Positions 32,886 through 42,483 of a DNA stretch of 64,000 nucleotides are shown here, piece by piece. Location of the stretch: contig NZ_JARFTR010000078.1 in NCBI RefSeq assembly GCF_029167235.1, positions 18,124-82,123 on the forward strand, given 5' to 3'. Made by a program: the position numbers and the translations under genes. The notes beneath the pieces were generated by a model. It was given only the letters and a program-made list of their open reading frames with translations, made no database searches and was not told the origin of the DNA. Numbering within the stretch: position 1 is the stretch's first letter; the number at the start of each line of letters is the position of its first letter. Source of the DNA: Kamptonema sp. UHCC 0994 (GTDB taxonomy: Bacteria > Cyanobacteriota > Cyanobacteriia > Cyanobacteriales > Microcoleaceae).

Positions 32886-34709
32886 CTACCGCCGCCGCCA
32901 CCATAAAAACGCGGCAATTGCTAATCCAATTAAAGGCCAGACTAGCCATGTAATAACTAATACTGCTGCTTGTACAAGAGTCATATTGATGCGGCGATTT
33001 GTCACTTTTTTAGGACTGATAGAAAGTGTTTTCTGATCTGGCTTACTTAACCAACTAACTGAGTTAATAAAGACATCTCCGTTAAGTTGTTGTTCAAACC
33101 AGCCATTAGTAGCAAATTGAGAATTTCCTAACACAACCATACGAGATTCTTTGGTGGAAGAAGGGGAAGGGGAAGGGGAAGGGGAAGGAGTAATAGGAGA
33201 ACTGGTTGGTGATACAGTTGGAGAACTTGTCGGTGATGTAGTTGGAGAACTGGTTGGTGATACAGTTGGAGAACTTGTCGGTGATGTAGTAGGAGAACTT
33301 GTTGGTGATGTAGTTGGAGAACTTGTTGGTGATGTAGTAGGAGAACTTGTTGGTGATGTAGTAGGAGAACTTGTTGGCGATGCACTTGGAAAACTTGTCG
33401 GTGATGGTGTTGGCGTTGCTTGGGTAGTTGTAGCCGCAGAACGAGTTAAAGCTACACCTAATAATAACGGCCCTTGCCGATCGCTCTTTGGATCGAACTC
33501 CAATCTGCTGTTACTCAAATCACTTTCAGCCCAACTTTGATCGCTTGTCCAAACGAGAGGTTTTTGGTCAATTCCAGTCACCGCAGTTGTCTCTAAGGGA
33601 CGCGCAAGGGGATAAAATGAAGTAGCGCTACCGAAACTTTGGGTAATAGGATGGTCGCCGTAACGCTTGGCTAGTGGAACAGTCGCACCCAGACCATATC
33701 TTTGACCGTCGCCAGAAGGATCTATGGCTAGGCGTTTGTCTAAGGTAACGCCCCAATCTTTAAGCAAACTGTCTAATCCTGTATTTGCATTATTAGGGGT
33801 GAGGTCTAGCATTAGCATCAAACTACCGCCGCGATCGAGATAAGCGGTTAATGCTTTAACTTCCTCCTCGGAAAATGCCTTTTGTGGGCCTGCAACTATT
33901 ACAGCATCGGCATCTTGGGGGACATTTATGCTTTCTTTCAGGTTGATTACTGCGGTGGTATAATTTTTGTCTTTAAGGGATTTTTCAGCTTCAAATAGCC
34001 CTCCTTGACCTTCCTGGATTGCACGTTCGCCGTTACCTTGAAGAAAATAAACTTTTGGCGATCGCGTACTCAAAATCTCTTCTAAGCCATTTGTTAGCTT
34101 CGCTTCTGTCGGTATCTGACTAGGGTTAAAGCCAACTACTACACCTTTTTGAATCAATAGCCGCTTAGAACCAGATTCTAATTGATATTCTCCAAGGCCG
34201 TTAATAGCATATTCTTGAGCTTTTCCTGGTTCTGTTAGCGGGTCAACAAACTCAAAAGTAAACTTGCCTCTGGATTCTTTTTGATAATTCTCTAAAAATT
34301 CTCTGACTCTGGGATTTTGGGTAGGGTCAAATACCCAAAGTTTCACAGGTTGCGGCAAATTTCTTAATACTTGCTGCGTCTGGGGTGCTAAGGTGAATTG
34401 TTGGCTTTCAGTTACATCTAAACGAGTGGCATAGCGTGCGGCCAGAAAATTTATTAGGGCCAGAATTAATAATATAGATAGGGTCGCTGCGATCGCGTTG
34501 CTACTAACTTGAGTAGATCGCCGTCCCCAAAAATTTTGTTGATAAGCAGCATAAAGCAACCACAACCCTATTATCACAAATCCGGCGATAATAATTCCTA
34601 AAGGTATGGGTTCCCAACTACCGGCTACAAAACCCGCTGTAATCCCGGCAACGATTAAGGCTGGGCCTAGCAAAAAGATGTATTTCCAATTCTTTTTAAC
34701 GATTTTCAT
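32886..34709 (-). CDS. GldG-like ABC transporter auxiliary protein
   Basis: This 607-residue protein has two N-terminal membrane segments, a third around residue 75-100 (SILLILALINFLAAR), a large periplasmic GldG/ABC_transp_aux domain (FTLAPQTQQVLRNLPQPVKLWVF...) and a C-terminal membrane helix just before the stop. Between them lies a Ser/Pro/Thr repeat region (encoded at about 33180-33410). The ATG at 34709 is chosen; the frame is open to 34808 only because it crosses GGAAGAA heptamers that would encode a Ser/Phe/Leu repeat. It works with the ATPase at 35835 and permease at 34832. Confidence 0.85.
   Translation of the reverse strand: MKIVKKNWKYIFLLGPALIVAGITAGFVAGSWEPIPLGIIIAGFVIIGLWLLYAAYQQNFWGRRSTQVSSNAIAATLSILLILALINFLAARYATRLDVTESQQFTLAPQTQQVLRNLPQPVKLWVFDPTQNPRVREFLENYQKESRGKFTFEFVDPLTEPGKAQEYAINGLGEYQLESGSKRLLIQKGVVVGFNPSQIPTEAKLTNGLEEILSTRSPKVYFLQGNGERAIQEGQGGLFEAEKSLKDKNYTTAVINLKESINVPQDADAVIVAGPQKAFSEEEVKALTAYLDRGGSLMLMLDLTPNNANTGLDSLLKDWGVTLDKRLAIDPSGDGQRYGLGATVPLAKRYGDHPITQSFGSATSFYPLARPLETTAVTGIDQKPLVWTSDQSWAESDLSNSRLEFDPKSDRQGPLLLGVALTRSAATTTQATPTPSPTSFPSASPTSSPTTSPTSSPTTSPTSSPTTSPTSSPTTSPTSSPTVSPTSSPTTSPTSSPTVSPTSSPITPSPSPSPSPSSTKESRMVVLGNSQFATNGWFEQQLNGDVFINSVSWLSKPDQKTLSISPKKVTNRRINMTLVQAAVLVITWLVWPLIGLAIAAFLWWRRR
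33215..33400 (-). repeat. In-frame 24-bp tandem repeat in the GldG-like gene
   Basis: About eight copies of a 24-base unit encode (S)PTTSPTS-type octapeptides (minus strand). It is a coding minisatellite forming a Pro/Ser/Thr linker between the periplasmic domain parts. The antisense ORF it creates on the plus strand is an artefact. Confidence 0.85.
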
Positions 34710-34714
34710 GAGTT

Positions 34715-34760
34715 GAAGGAAGAAGGAAGAAGGAAGAAGGAAGAAGGAAGAGGGAAGAAG
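34715..34760. repeat. GGAAGAA heptamers upstream of GldG-like gene
   Basis: Five to six GGAAGAA units (plus-strand reading) sit directly before the start codon of the minus-strand gldG-like gene. Confidence 0.85.
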
Positions 34761-34783
34761 TAATGAAGAATGCTTAATAATGA

Positions 34784-34806
34784 TACCGCCCAGAGGGCGG
34801 CGGTAC
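34784..34806. repeat. CGCC palindromic repeat
   Basis: ACCGCCCAGAGGGCGGCGGTAC, same family as at 15702, in the short spacer between the permease and the GldG-like gene. Confidence 0.65.
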
Positions 34807-34831
34807 AACGATGGTAATTTCTATTAATAAA

Positions 34832-35629
34832 TCAAGAGCGTTGGAAACGCAAGACATCAATAAATTGAGCGGTTAAAAATACTCCCAAAAAAATGTAGGT
34901 AGCAAACATTGCTAGACTGCTTGTATCAACTATTCCCTTGACAAGATTAGTGTAATGTGTTAGCAGAGAAAGATGACCTATTGCTTTCCCTACAGGGCCG
35001 CTGATACTGCTAGATGCTACTTTAATTATCCACAGGAATAGCACTAAAGCGAAGGTGAGTATAGCGGATAAAATTGTACTTTCTGTGAGAGAAGAGATAA
35101 ACATTCCTAATGATAAAACTGAGGCTGCTAATAAGATTAATCCGGCGTGTCCTAACAAAAATACTGCGGGAGGTAGAGGGGGACTTGATGCACTAAGGGC
35201 GATGAGTTCGCAGGCGATTAATGGTATGAGCATTGTGGTGTAAAATGTCAATACTCCTAGCAGTTTGCCGACGGCAACTGCCCAGTTTGTGAGGGGTGAT
35301 GTTGCTAATAATTCTAATGTACCGCGTTTGCGTTCTTCTGCATACAGTCCCATTGATAACATGGGTAGGATGAATAGGGATATTGAACCCATCAGTCCTA
35401 AGAAGGCTTGTAAAAATTCGTAGGGAACGTCTATCGTTTCGCTAATTCCTTGTTGATCTAGTCTGGCAACTTGGGGAATTAAACCGTCTGGTGATAGGAG
35501 AATTGCGACTAAAAATAATCCTGTCACGAACCAGAAGATGGCGGCGATCGCATAAGCTAATGGTGAGGCAAAATAACTCTGTAATTCTTTGCGGTAGATG
35601 GCTATAATATTACTAATTGTTATTAACAT
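34832..35629 (-). CDS. ABC-2 type permease (GldF-like)
   Basis: This 265-residue protein has about six hydrophobic segments. It opens with IYRKELQSYFASPLAYAIAAIFWFVTG and contains the LPMLSMGLYAEERKRGTLELLATSPL segment characteristic of ABC-2/GldF permeases. It should form the membrane pore for the ATPase encoded at 35835-36977. The substrate is unknown. Confidence 0.88.
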   Translation of the reverse strand: MLITISNIIAIYRKELQSYFASPLAYAIAAIFWFVTGLFLVAILLSPDGLIPQVARLDQQGISETIDVPYEFLQAFLGLMGSISLFILPMLSMGLYAEERKRGTLELLATSPLTNWAVAVGKLLGVLTFYTTMLIPLIACELIALSASSPPLPPAVFLLGHAGLILLAASVLSLGMFISSLTESTILSAILTFALVLFLWIIKVASSSISGPVGKAIGHLSLLTHYTNLVKGIVDTSSLAMFATYIFLGVFLTAQFIDVLRFQRS

Positions 35630-35696
35630 AGTAGTTGCTAATGGCTAATGGCTGATGGCTAATTGGTAAGTAAGTCAGAATTTATGCACGCTTGAG

Positions 35697-35746
35697 GTAA
35701 CGCCGCCATCTTGGAAGTAATAATACCGCCAAGATGGCGGCGTTAC
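35697..35746. repeat. Perfect 18-bp inverted repeat of the CGCC family
   Basis: GTAACGCCGCCATCTTGG (35697-35714) and its exact complement (35729-35746) are separated by 14 bases between the ATPase and permease genes. It could form a strong hairpin in the transcript of the exporter set and so modulate downstream expression. Confidence 0.8.
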
Positions 35747-35834
35747 GGATGGTTTTGCATAAGACCTAAAACTTAAATCTGTAAAAACGGTGCAATTAGT
35801 TAAATCCGTGTTTAAATTGCTAACGGCTAAAATT

Positions 35835-36977
35835 TTACTGTTCATTGTTTTTTAAAGTTTCTTCCTCTTGAGTTTCAGTTATTACCTCTGATTCTTCTTC
35901 CTTTTGTGCGATCGCTTCCCCTTGCTGTTCCCCTTGCTGTTCCCCTTGCTGTTCCCCTTGCTGTTCCTGTTCTTGCTCTACTTCCTTTATCCGATCGATC
36001 GCTTCCCCTTCCCCTTCCCCTTCCCCTTCCCCTTTCTTTTCGGCTCTTGTCAACTCTAAAAACACATCTTCCAGAGTAGCGCGAGTGCGGCGCATTTCAT
36101 ACAACCCCAACCCAGAAGAGACGATCGCAGCGGCAATTTCTCGGCCTGGTTCCGTTGCTGATTCACAGGCCACTCGGACTCGGCGGCGATTTTCTGACTC
36201 TACCATTGACATCAATTCTAGCGATCGCACACCCACCACATTTTCCAGATTTGGTACTAACCTCTCAAAAGCCTCCGTATCCCCTTCAACTTCCAATTCG
36301 TAGCCTTCTTGAAACTGTCCCATCAAGTTATCAGGACTACCCGTCGCCACAACTTGACCGCGATTGACGATCGTTACGCGGCTGCAAGTCATGCTAACTT
36401 CAGGCAAAATGTGGGTAGACAAAATAATAGTATGCTGACCTGCAAGGCTTTTAATTAAATTCCTAACTTCGATGATTTGTCGGGGGTCTAAACCAACAGT
36501 CGGTTCATCTAAAATAATCACTGGTGGGTCGTGAACGATCGCCTGTGCAATGCCAACTCGTTGTCTAAATCCTTTAGAAAGTTTACGGATTAAAACTTTG
36601 CGTTTGTCTACTAAACTGGTACGCTGCATTGCCGATTCTACTTGACGAGTGCGATCGCCAGCCGGCACTAACTTAATTCGGGAAACAAAGTACAAAAAAC
36701 CCTCAACCGTCATATCTGGATATAGCGGCGGTGTTTCTGGCAAATAGCCAATTTTTTGCCGTACTGCCATTAAGTTTTCATGGACATCGTAACCTGCAAT
36801 GCGGGCCGTACCTCCAGAAGCGGGTAAATAACCCGATAAAATCCGCATTGTTGTGGTTTTGCCGGCACCATTGGGCCCCAAAAATCCCATAATTTCTCCC
36901 GGTTCCACTTTAAAGGAGACATCCGCGATCGCGGTTGTGGAACCGTAGTTTTTGCTTAAGTGTTCTACTTCAATCAT
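35835..36977 (-). CDS. ABC transporter ATPase (GldA-like) with acidic repetitive tail
   Basis: The ATPase has Walker A GPNGAGKTT (34-42), signature LSKGFRQRVG, Walker B VIILDEPTVGLD and the STHIL switch, followed by a C-terminal domain usual for GldA/CcmA-like ATPases. The last 65 or so residues are an unusual tail of EG repeats, EQ repeats and four QQGE units, encoded by short tandem repeats at about 35930-36030. Together with the permease, GldG-like and DUF4340 genes downstream it forms a complete Gld-type exporter set. 380 residues. Confidence 0.88.
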   Translation of the reverse strand: MIEVEHLSKNYGSTTAIADVSFKVEPGEIMGFLGPNGAGKTTTMRILSGYLPASGGTARIAGYDVHENLMAVRQKIGYLPETPPLYPDMTVEGFLYFVSRIKLVPAGDRTRQVESAMQRTSLVDKRKVLIRKLSKGFRQRVGIAQAIVHDPPVIILDEPTVGLDPRQIIEVRNLIKSLAGQHTIILSTHILPEVSMTCSRVTIVNRGQVVATGSPDNLMGQFQEGYELEVEGDTEAFERLVPNLENVVGVRSLELMSMVESENRRRVRVACESATEPGREIAAAIVSSGLGLYEMRRTRATLEDVFLELTRAEKKGEGEGEGEGEAIDRIKEVEQEQEQQGEQQGEQQGEQQGEAIAQKEEESEVITETQEEETLKNNEQ

Positions 36978-37257
36978 TGGTCAGAACTGATAAGTCCTTT
37001 GGATGGGTGGATTTTGGCTCAGGATTGAACAAACCCAACGGTAGAGTAATGTTAGCCTTTGGGTGGGTAGCCTTGCAACCACCTAATGTATCACAAGTTG
37101 CAACTCGTTGCGACCCCAAGCCGTAGTTGTGGCTTAGGATTAAATTAGATAAGTTGTTAGGTCTTTAAATTCTATGCTCTGTATCTGTGACCTAACCGCC
37201 TACATCTTTCCTGCAAGGTTCGGGAAATCGTCAAAAATTAGGAATGTCACGTAAATA

Positions 37258-37872
37258 ATGGCTTATGTTATACAAGAAGATTACCACTCAATTAATGAAG
37301 ACGATGCCATTGAAGTCGATGGTGTCCAGTTTAAAGTTTTTATGCCGAAACGAATTTTGCAGGTACCCGCAGAACAACTAGGAACAATGATCGATGTGGA
37401 GTTAGGAATTCAGATTACTAACAATACATCTAATCCTTTTAACTTCTGCTTTTTTAGTTCGCTTACTCCAGAACTAATGATAGACCAGCAAATTTTCAGG
37501 TTGACTGGTCGATGGTCAGATTGGTGTCGATGGGAGCTTTTCGATAATGATTTTTTATTGGCACAGCCTGGAGAAACTGTTACTTTTTTAACCGATGCAC
37601 TTATTACGACAGTCAAAGGGGAAATATTTGACTTGAAGATCCCATTTGGAGATGGTAGTTATTGGATATTTAGTGGACTCTTTGGTTTACGCCCACTCAA
37701 AAAATATCGAATTCGGTTTGAGTATGAAAATGAGATCGACAAAGCTGAAGTCAATTATTCCAAGAGTGGAAGAAATATGCCCCAACTTATAGAAAACAAG
37801 CAAATAGAGAATATATGGACTGGGAAAGTGCGCTTGCCTTTCGTGGAATTTAGCCTGGAAAAAGATGGCTAA
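37258..37872 (+). CDS. Hypothetical protein, beta-rich
   Basis: This 204-residue protein has no signal peptide or membrane segment. Predicted strands alternate through the sequence (VDVELGIQITNNTSNPFNFCFF, LAQPGETVTFLTDALI, KKYRIRFEYENE). The pattern looks like an immunoglobulin-like or C2-like sandwich dealing with 'relative strengthening' of an unknown ligand, but I do not recognise a named family. It stands alone on the plus strand between the exporter set and a long spacer. Confidence 0.65.
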   Translation: MAYVIQEDYHSINEDDAIEVDGVQFKVFMPKRILQVPAEQLGTMIDVELGIQITNNTSNPFNFCFFSSLTPELMIDQQIFRLTGRWSDWCRWELFDNDFLLAQPGETVTFLTDALITTVKGEIFDLKIPFGDGSYWIFSGLFGLRPLKKYRIRFEYENEIDKAEVNYSKSGRNMPQLIENKQIENIWTGKVRLPFVEFSLEKDG

Positions 37873-38605
37873 ATAAAATTTCCTTACTAAGGAAGAAAGA
37901 AGAGGAAAGAAGAAAGAGAGAAAATGCAATAAAAGCAGTGGTTTCACCAATTAAGAATTTGATTGCAGCTTGGCGATCGCAGTTATGCAGCAACTCAATT
38001 TATCACAACTTACAACTCTTCGCTGCCGCAGAAAGTAGGTTAATTTTGACATCTCAGATAAACTAAATTAATTTATTTGAGCAGACAGTTTTAAATATTA
38101 AAACATTTGCTTGTAAACATGACCTTTACAATTGTCTGTTTATTGACACTATTCTCATTTATTTTACCACTTTACGTCATTTGAAGGCTATGGTATGATT
38201 TTCATAATCTTGGCGACGTTTGACAAATTGCAAAAAATAGCCTGAAATCCATATTTACCGTGCCGTACCCAAGCTTCACAAAGGTAAAAAATTTTTCTAT
38301 CAACTTAAAAAAATATATTTTTGCAGCGAAGTGTTAAGCATTTGTAAAGCGTCATTGACAAAATACTATTTATATGTATATAGATTTGAGTAAATTCTGG
38401 AAGAAAAATTTTTGAGGCGATCGCAAACATGATGTCCAACAAACTATAACTGCACTTCCAGGATTAAAATTGAACTTAATCCGGTTCACCTCAAAGGCAA
38501 AGTGAAACTGTACTAATGAGGCAATGTGCAAAGTAATACCCTTAGCGGCTGCAAAAGATTCAGATTGCACGTAGCCTTAAGAAAAAATCTCTAGCAAACA
38601 AAATC
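37873..38605. other. Long AT-rich spacer before the beta-helix/SLH gene
   Basis: No gene is visible in these 733 bases. The first part has degenerate GGAAGAA heptamers (about 37888-37920). The middle is AT-rich without repeats. The last 250 bases hold a good promoter candidate at 38355. Confidence 0.5.
38355..38384 (+). promoter_or_regulatory. Candidate sigma-70 promoter for the beta-helix/SLH gene
   Basis: TTGACA (38355-38360) is followed by TATATA/TATAGA (38377-38384) at 16-18 bases spacing. The start codon is about 215 bases further, so a long leader is implied. Confidence 0.45.
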
Positions 38606-40135
38606 ATGGCAACACTTTACGTCAATCCGGGTACAGGCAGCGATTCAGCCTCCGGCAGCCAATCGGCCCCATTCAAAACCGTCAGCCGCGCTCTACAGCA
38701 AGCTCCATCGGGAACCATAATTCAGCTAGCGGCGGGAACTTACAGCGCTGCTTCCGGCGAAGCCTTCCCCTTACAAATTCCTGCCGGAGTGAAAGTCATA
38801 GGCAGCGAAACTAACAAAGGCAGCACCGTTCTGATTCAAGGTAGCGGCAAATTTGTCAGTCCCACCGCAGCGGGTCAAAACGTTACAGTCTTACTGGCAG
38901 AAGGTGCGGAACTGCGCGGTGCAACTGTCACCAATGGCGACACCAGAGGTACGGGAGTTTGGATAGAATCAGTAGCCGCCACAGTCGCTAACTGCACTCT
39001 CTCCAAATCCAAGCGGGAGGGAGTGTTTGCCACTGGTAGCGCTAAACCAGCAATTTTCGATAGCGTGTTTATCGAAAATGTCGGTAACGGTTTGGCAATG
39101 GCAGGTAGCGCTAAAGGGGAAATTCGCCGCAACAAGTTTCAAAACACAGGTTACGGTATTGCCATCCAAGATAATGCAGCACCTTTAATTGCTGAGAACC
39201 AAATTTTGGAAAATCGCTCAGGAATTGTCCTTTCTGGCGATTCGCGACCGATTTTGCGTAAAAACCGGATTGAGAAGAATGTACAAGACGGTCTGACGGT
39301 GACAGTTAAATCACTGCCAGATATCGGTACTGGTCAAGATGCTGGCGGTAATATCTGGCTAGATAATGGTCAGTTTGACTTGCAAAATGCTACTTCGTTT
39401 AAGATCCTTTCGGTAGGAAACCAGCTAACGGCAACGCGGGTTAAGGGTTTAGTGGATTTTAGCGGTACAGCTACTCCAACCCCAAGTCCAACACCAACGC
39501 CAACTCCAAGTCCAACACCAACACCAACGCCAAGTCCAACACCAACCCCAACTCCTGGGGGTGTAAAGTTTAGCGATATTAGCGGAAATTGGGGGAAGGA
39601 TTTTATAGAACGATTGGCGGCTAAGAATATTGTCAGTGGGTTTCCAGATGGAACGTTTAAGCCTAACGATAGTTTAACTCGCGCTCAATATGCAGCCTTG
39701 TTAGCTAAGGCTTTTGAACTTACTCCCAGACGCGCTGGCACGAATTTCAAAGATGTGGCGGCGGATTTTTGGGGTAAGGATGCGATCGAGAAGGCAAACA
39801 AAGGAGGATTTGTAGCGGGGTTTCCAGATGGGACATTCCGGCCGAATCAAAATTTAACTCGCGCTGAGGCGATCGTGTCTTTGGTAAATGGTTTACAGTT
39901 GACGGGTGGGAATCTAAATGCTGTGAGCGTATATGGCGATCGCGCTCAAATTCCCAGCTACGCCACTGACGAAGTAGCAACGGCAACTGAACGTAAGATT
40001 GTAGTCAACTATCCCAATCGCAATCAACTCTCACCCATGCGAGAAATTAACCGTGCTGAAATCTGCGCTCTAATCTATCAAGCCTTGGTAGCCATAGGTC
40101 GCGCCGATGCGATTAATTCTCCTTATATCGTCTAG
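38606..40135 (+). CDS. Parallel beta-helix (DUF1565-like) protein with SLH domains
   Basis: Residues 1-290 form a right-handed parallel beta-helix of the DUF1565 type (YVNPGTGSDSASGSQSAPFKTVSRAL, then repeated N/G ladders). A PTPSPTPTPT linker (about 290-317) leads to three S-layer homology modules (FSDISGNWGKDFIERLAAKNIVSGFPDG..., FKDVAADFWGKDAI..., and a weaker third). SLH modules anchor proteins to cell wall polymers or the outer membrane, so a surface or periplasmic location is expected. Surprisingly no signal peptide is seen: the beta-helix starts at residue 2. No upstream in-frame ATG restores one. Confidence 0.85.
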   Translation: MATLYVNPGTGSDSASGSQSAPFKTVSRALQQAPSGTIIQLAAGTYSAASGEAFPLQIPAGVKVIGSETNKGSTVLIQGSGKFVSPTAAGQNVTVLLAEGAELRGATVTNGDTRGTGVWIESVAATVANCTLSKSKREGVFATGSAKPAIFDSVFIENVGNGLAMAGSAKGEIRRNKFQNTGYGIAIQDNAAPLIAENQILENRSGIVLSGDSRPILRKNRIEKNVQDGLTVTVKSLPDIGTGQDAGGNIWLDNGQFDLQNATSFKILSVGNQLTATRVKGLVDFSGTATPTPSPTPTPTPSPTPTPTPSPTPTPTPGGVKFSDISGNWGKDFIERLAAKNIVSGFPDGTFKPNDSLTRAQYAALLAKAFELTPRRAGTNFKDVAADFWGKDAIEKANKGGFVAGFPDGTFRPNQNLTRAEAIVSLVNGLQLTGGNLNAVSVYGDRAQIPSYATDEVATATERKIVVNYPNRNQLSPMREINRAEICALIYQALVAIGRADAINSPYIV

Positions 40136-40529
40136 AAACTAGGGAGAGGGCAGGGCTGTTTCATTCTCCCATGAAATTGTCAAAAGTAAAAGCGATCGCT
40201 TGTTTGATAAAATATACAAGCGATCGCTCAATAACTAATATAAACAATCGCTTTTAATATTTACCTATCTATTTAGAGGATAAATTTTGTGTTTTCCTTG
40301 CATATATTATGTTTTAATTCAGAATTTTAGCAGAGCTAAAACTTGAGAATGAAACAGCCATGCCATCTCCCCCACCCCCCTGAAGACACTAAATTTTCAA
40401 TCAGGGGCCGATCGCTTCTAAAATGCTATGTGGAACAAATGCGACACCCAGTGGCAGAAAGCGCCCGCCCTGCGGGAAACACCCCTTGGGAACAGCATCC
40501 TCTGTTATCAATTAGCTTGGAGAACTTCT
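40136..40529. other. Spacer with hairpin of two HIP1 arms and an inverted repeat pair
   Basis: A 13-bp stem (AGCGATCGCTTGT, 40191-40203, with its complement 40216-40228) has a HIP1 octamer in each arm and a 12-base loop; it may terminate the SLH transcript. A 15-bp inverted repeat GGCTGTTTCATTCTC (40154-40168) recurs inverted at 40345-40359. The pyrophosphatase leader occupies the last part. Confidence 0.55.
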
Positions 40530-41042
40530 GTGGACTTATCTTTAATTCCGGCCCAACCGAAACCCGGAGTGCTCAACGTATTGATTGAAATCGCCGCCGG
40601 TAGCAAAAACAAGTACGAGTTTGATAAAGATTTACAAGCCTTTGCCCTCGATCGCGTACTTTCTTCCTCAGTACAGTATCCTTACGACTACGGGTTTATA
40701 CCTAATACCCTCGCAGATGACGGCGATCCCCTTGATGGAATGGTAATAATAGACCAGCCAACATTTCCGGGGTGCGTCATCGCCTCCCGTCCCATTGGTT
40801 TTCTAGAGATGATAGACGGAGGCGATCGCGACGAAAAACTGCTTTGCGTACCCGACAAAGACCCCCGCTACGCTCACATTAAATCCCTCAAAGACATAGC
40901 ACCTCACCGCTTAGACGAAATCGCCGAATTTTTTAGATCCTACAAGAACCTGGAAAAAAAGGTGACAGAAATTCTAGGGTGGCAAGATGTCGATCGAGTC
41001 ATGCCCTTAGTAGAGCAATGCGTCCAAGCAGCTAAAAAATAA
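40530..41042 (+). CDS. ppa: Inorganic pyrophosphatase
   Basis: This soluble family I pyrophosphatase hydrolyses PPi to phosphate with Mg2+, pulling biosynthetic reactions forward. The 170-residue protein has [27 protein letters not shown], the DGDPLD signature with metal-binding aspartates and DKDPRYAHI. The frame is open from 40428, but family members start at this point; GTG at 40530 is preceded by GGAGA at a good distance and gives [13 protein letters not shown], the usual N-terminus. Confidence 0.93.
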   Translation: MDLSLIPAQPKPGVLNVLIEIAAGSKNKYEFDKDLQAFALDRVLSSSVQYPYDYGFIPNTLADDGDPLDGMVIIDQPTFPGCVIASRPIGFLEMIDGGDRDEKLLCVPDKDPRYAHIKSLKDIAPHRLDEIAEFFRSYKNLEKKVTEILGWQDVDRVMPLVEQCVQAAKK

Positions 41043-41564
41043 GGTAGACACATCATCGCTCCAAAAACACCCCTCAGCATTAAACTTACAGCAATCGCAT
41101 AATTGTTTGTAACGCCGCCGTCCCGGCGGTTCCTTTACCACCGAGACAGCACAAGTAGGGGCAATTGATGAATTGCCCCTGCTAAATTACCCCTACTGAA
41201 TTGCCTCTATGGAATTTTATGTCTTAACCGCCTTGGCGAATGCTATAAAATTCTGAAGACAAAAAGCTTAACTCAAGGCTATCTTAATCTCAATGAACTC
41301 TGTCACAACACCAGACAACTAGATAGCGATACGATAAACTAAGTGTATCGTCTGCCTACTTTTCCTTGAGAGGTTGTTGCATTCAGACACAAAATCCCAG
41401 GTTCAATCTACAAACTTCGCTCCTGAGTTACCAAACTCTCTGATATCTTTGACCCTAGCAGATAAGCGATCGCTCCTCTGCCCTTTCAACTCTAAAGTCT
41501 AAAATCTAAAATATAAAATCATAAGATCCCCTGTCCAAACTTCTTCCCTGCCAAGCTAAAAAAG
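41043..41564. other. Spacer between ppa and the MBL-fold gene
   Basis: No gene is visible in these 522 bases. It holds a short CGCC palindrome (41110-41130), a perfect 9-bp stem GGGGCAATT/AATTGCCCC (41158-41179) embedded in a series of AATTGCCCC/AATTACCCC/AATTGCCTC units with about 17-base spacing, and an unremarkable AT-rich remainder. Confidence 0.5.
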
Positions 41565-42473
41565 ATGCCTGATTCTGAAGCAATCTCACCGAGTACACAG
41601 CCGAAAGACGGGAATGCCATGCTCGAAACCAAGCCGCCGATCGAATTTTTTGTCCAATTCTGGGGAGTGCGGGGCAGCATACCCAGCCCCGGCAGCAAAA
41701 CAGTCCGCTACGGCGGTAATACATCTTGCGTAGAAATGCGTTTAGGCGAAAAACGCCTGATCTTTGACGGCGGTACAGGTTTGCGGGTACTCGGTATCAA
41801 TCTACTGCGACAGATGCCAGTTGAAGCTCATATGTTTTTTACCCACACCCACTGGGATCACATCCAAGGATTTCCCTTCTTTGTTCCTGCCTTTGTTCCT
41901 AAGAATTGCTTTCATATTTACGGTGCGATCGCCCCCAACGGTTCTACAATCAAACAGCGTCTTTCTGACCAGATGCTCCATCCCAACTTTCCCGTACCCA
42001 TACAGGTGATGGCATCAGACCTGAAATTCTACGATATCACCCCAGGCGATATCATCGAACTCGACGACATCAAAATCGAGACAGCCTTGCTCAATCACCC
42101 CAATACGGCCGTAGGATATCGAGTTACATGGCAGGGACGTACAGCAGTCTATTGTACAGACACAGAACATTACCCAGAACGATTAGATGAAAACGTCCTA
42201 CACCTGGCTCGCAATGCCGACGTACTGATTTACGATGCTACCTACACTAACGCCGAATATCACGACTTTAAATCTCCGAAAGTAGGCTGGGGACACTCAA
42301 CTTGGGAAGTAGGAGTAGAAGTCGCCAAAGCCGCAGGAGTCAAACGGATCGTCATGTTTCACCACGATCCTTCTCACGATGACAACTTTCTTGACAGTGT
42401 AGAAGAATCACTCCAGTCAGTTTTCCCGAATGGCTTCCTAGCCCGCGAAGGCATGACTGTTCCAGTTATATAG
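41565..42473 (+). CDS. MBL-fold metallo-hydrolase
   Basis: This is a metallo-beta-lactamase fold protein of the type that opens with FWGVRGSIPSPG...YGGNTSCVE. It contains the metal-binding HTHWDHIQG motif, D in CTDTEHYPE and the terminal FHHDPSHDD. These residues form a two-metal phosphodiesterase-like site; relatives include cyclic-phosphate and cyclic nucleotide phosphodiesterases, but the substrate here is not known. An internal ATG at 41613 would trim 16 poorly conserved residues. It is followed after 10 bases by the cytochrome gene. Confidence 0.85.
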   Translation: MPDSEAISPSTQPKDGNAMLETKPPIEFFVQFWGVRGSIPSPGSKTVRYGGNTSCVEMRLGEKRLIFDGGTGLRVLGINLLRQMPVEAHMFFTHTHWDHIQGFPFFVPAFVPKNCFHIYGAIAPNGSTIKQRLSDQMLHPNFPVPIQVMASDLKFYDITPGDIIELDDIKIETALLNHPNTAVGYRVTWQGRTAVYCTDTEHYPERLDENVLHLARNADVLIYDATYTNAEYHDFKSPKVGWGHSTWEVGVEVAKAAGVKRIVMFHHDPSHDDNFLDSVEESLQSVFPNGFLAREGMTVPVI

Positions 42474-42483
42474 GCTATTTAAG

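Noticed and set aside
33215..33400. Regularly spaced repeats suggesting a CRISPR array
   Set aside because: Units are 24 bases and contiguous without unique spacers, and they encode a Pro/Ser/Thr linker in frame.
33151..33540. Plus-strand ORF encoding GELVGD repeats
   Set aside because: It is the antisense of the in-frame 24-bp repeat of the GldG-like gene; the period being a multiple of three keeps all frames open.
40428..40529. ATG start for pyrophosphatase giving 204 residues
   Set aside because: The extra 34 residues are unlike any pyrophosphatase; GTG at 40530 with GGAGA upstream gives the usual N-terminus.
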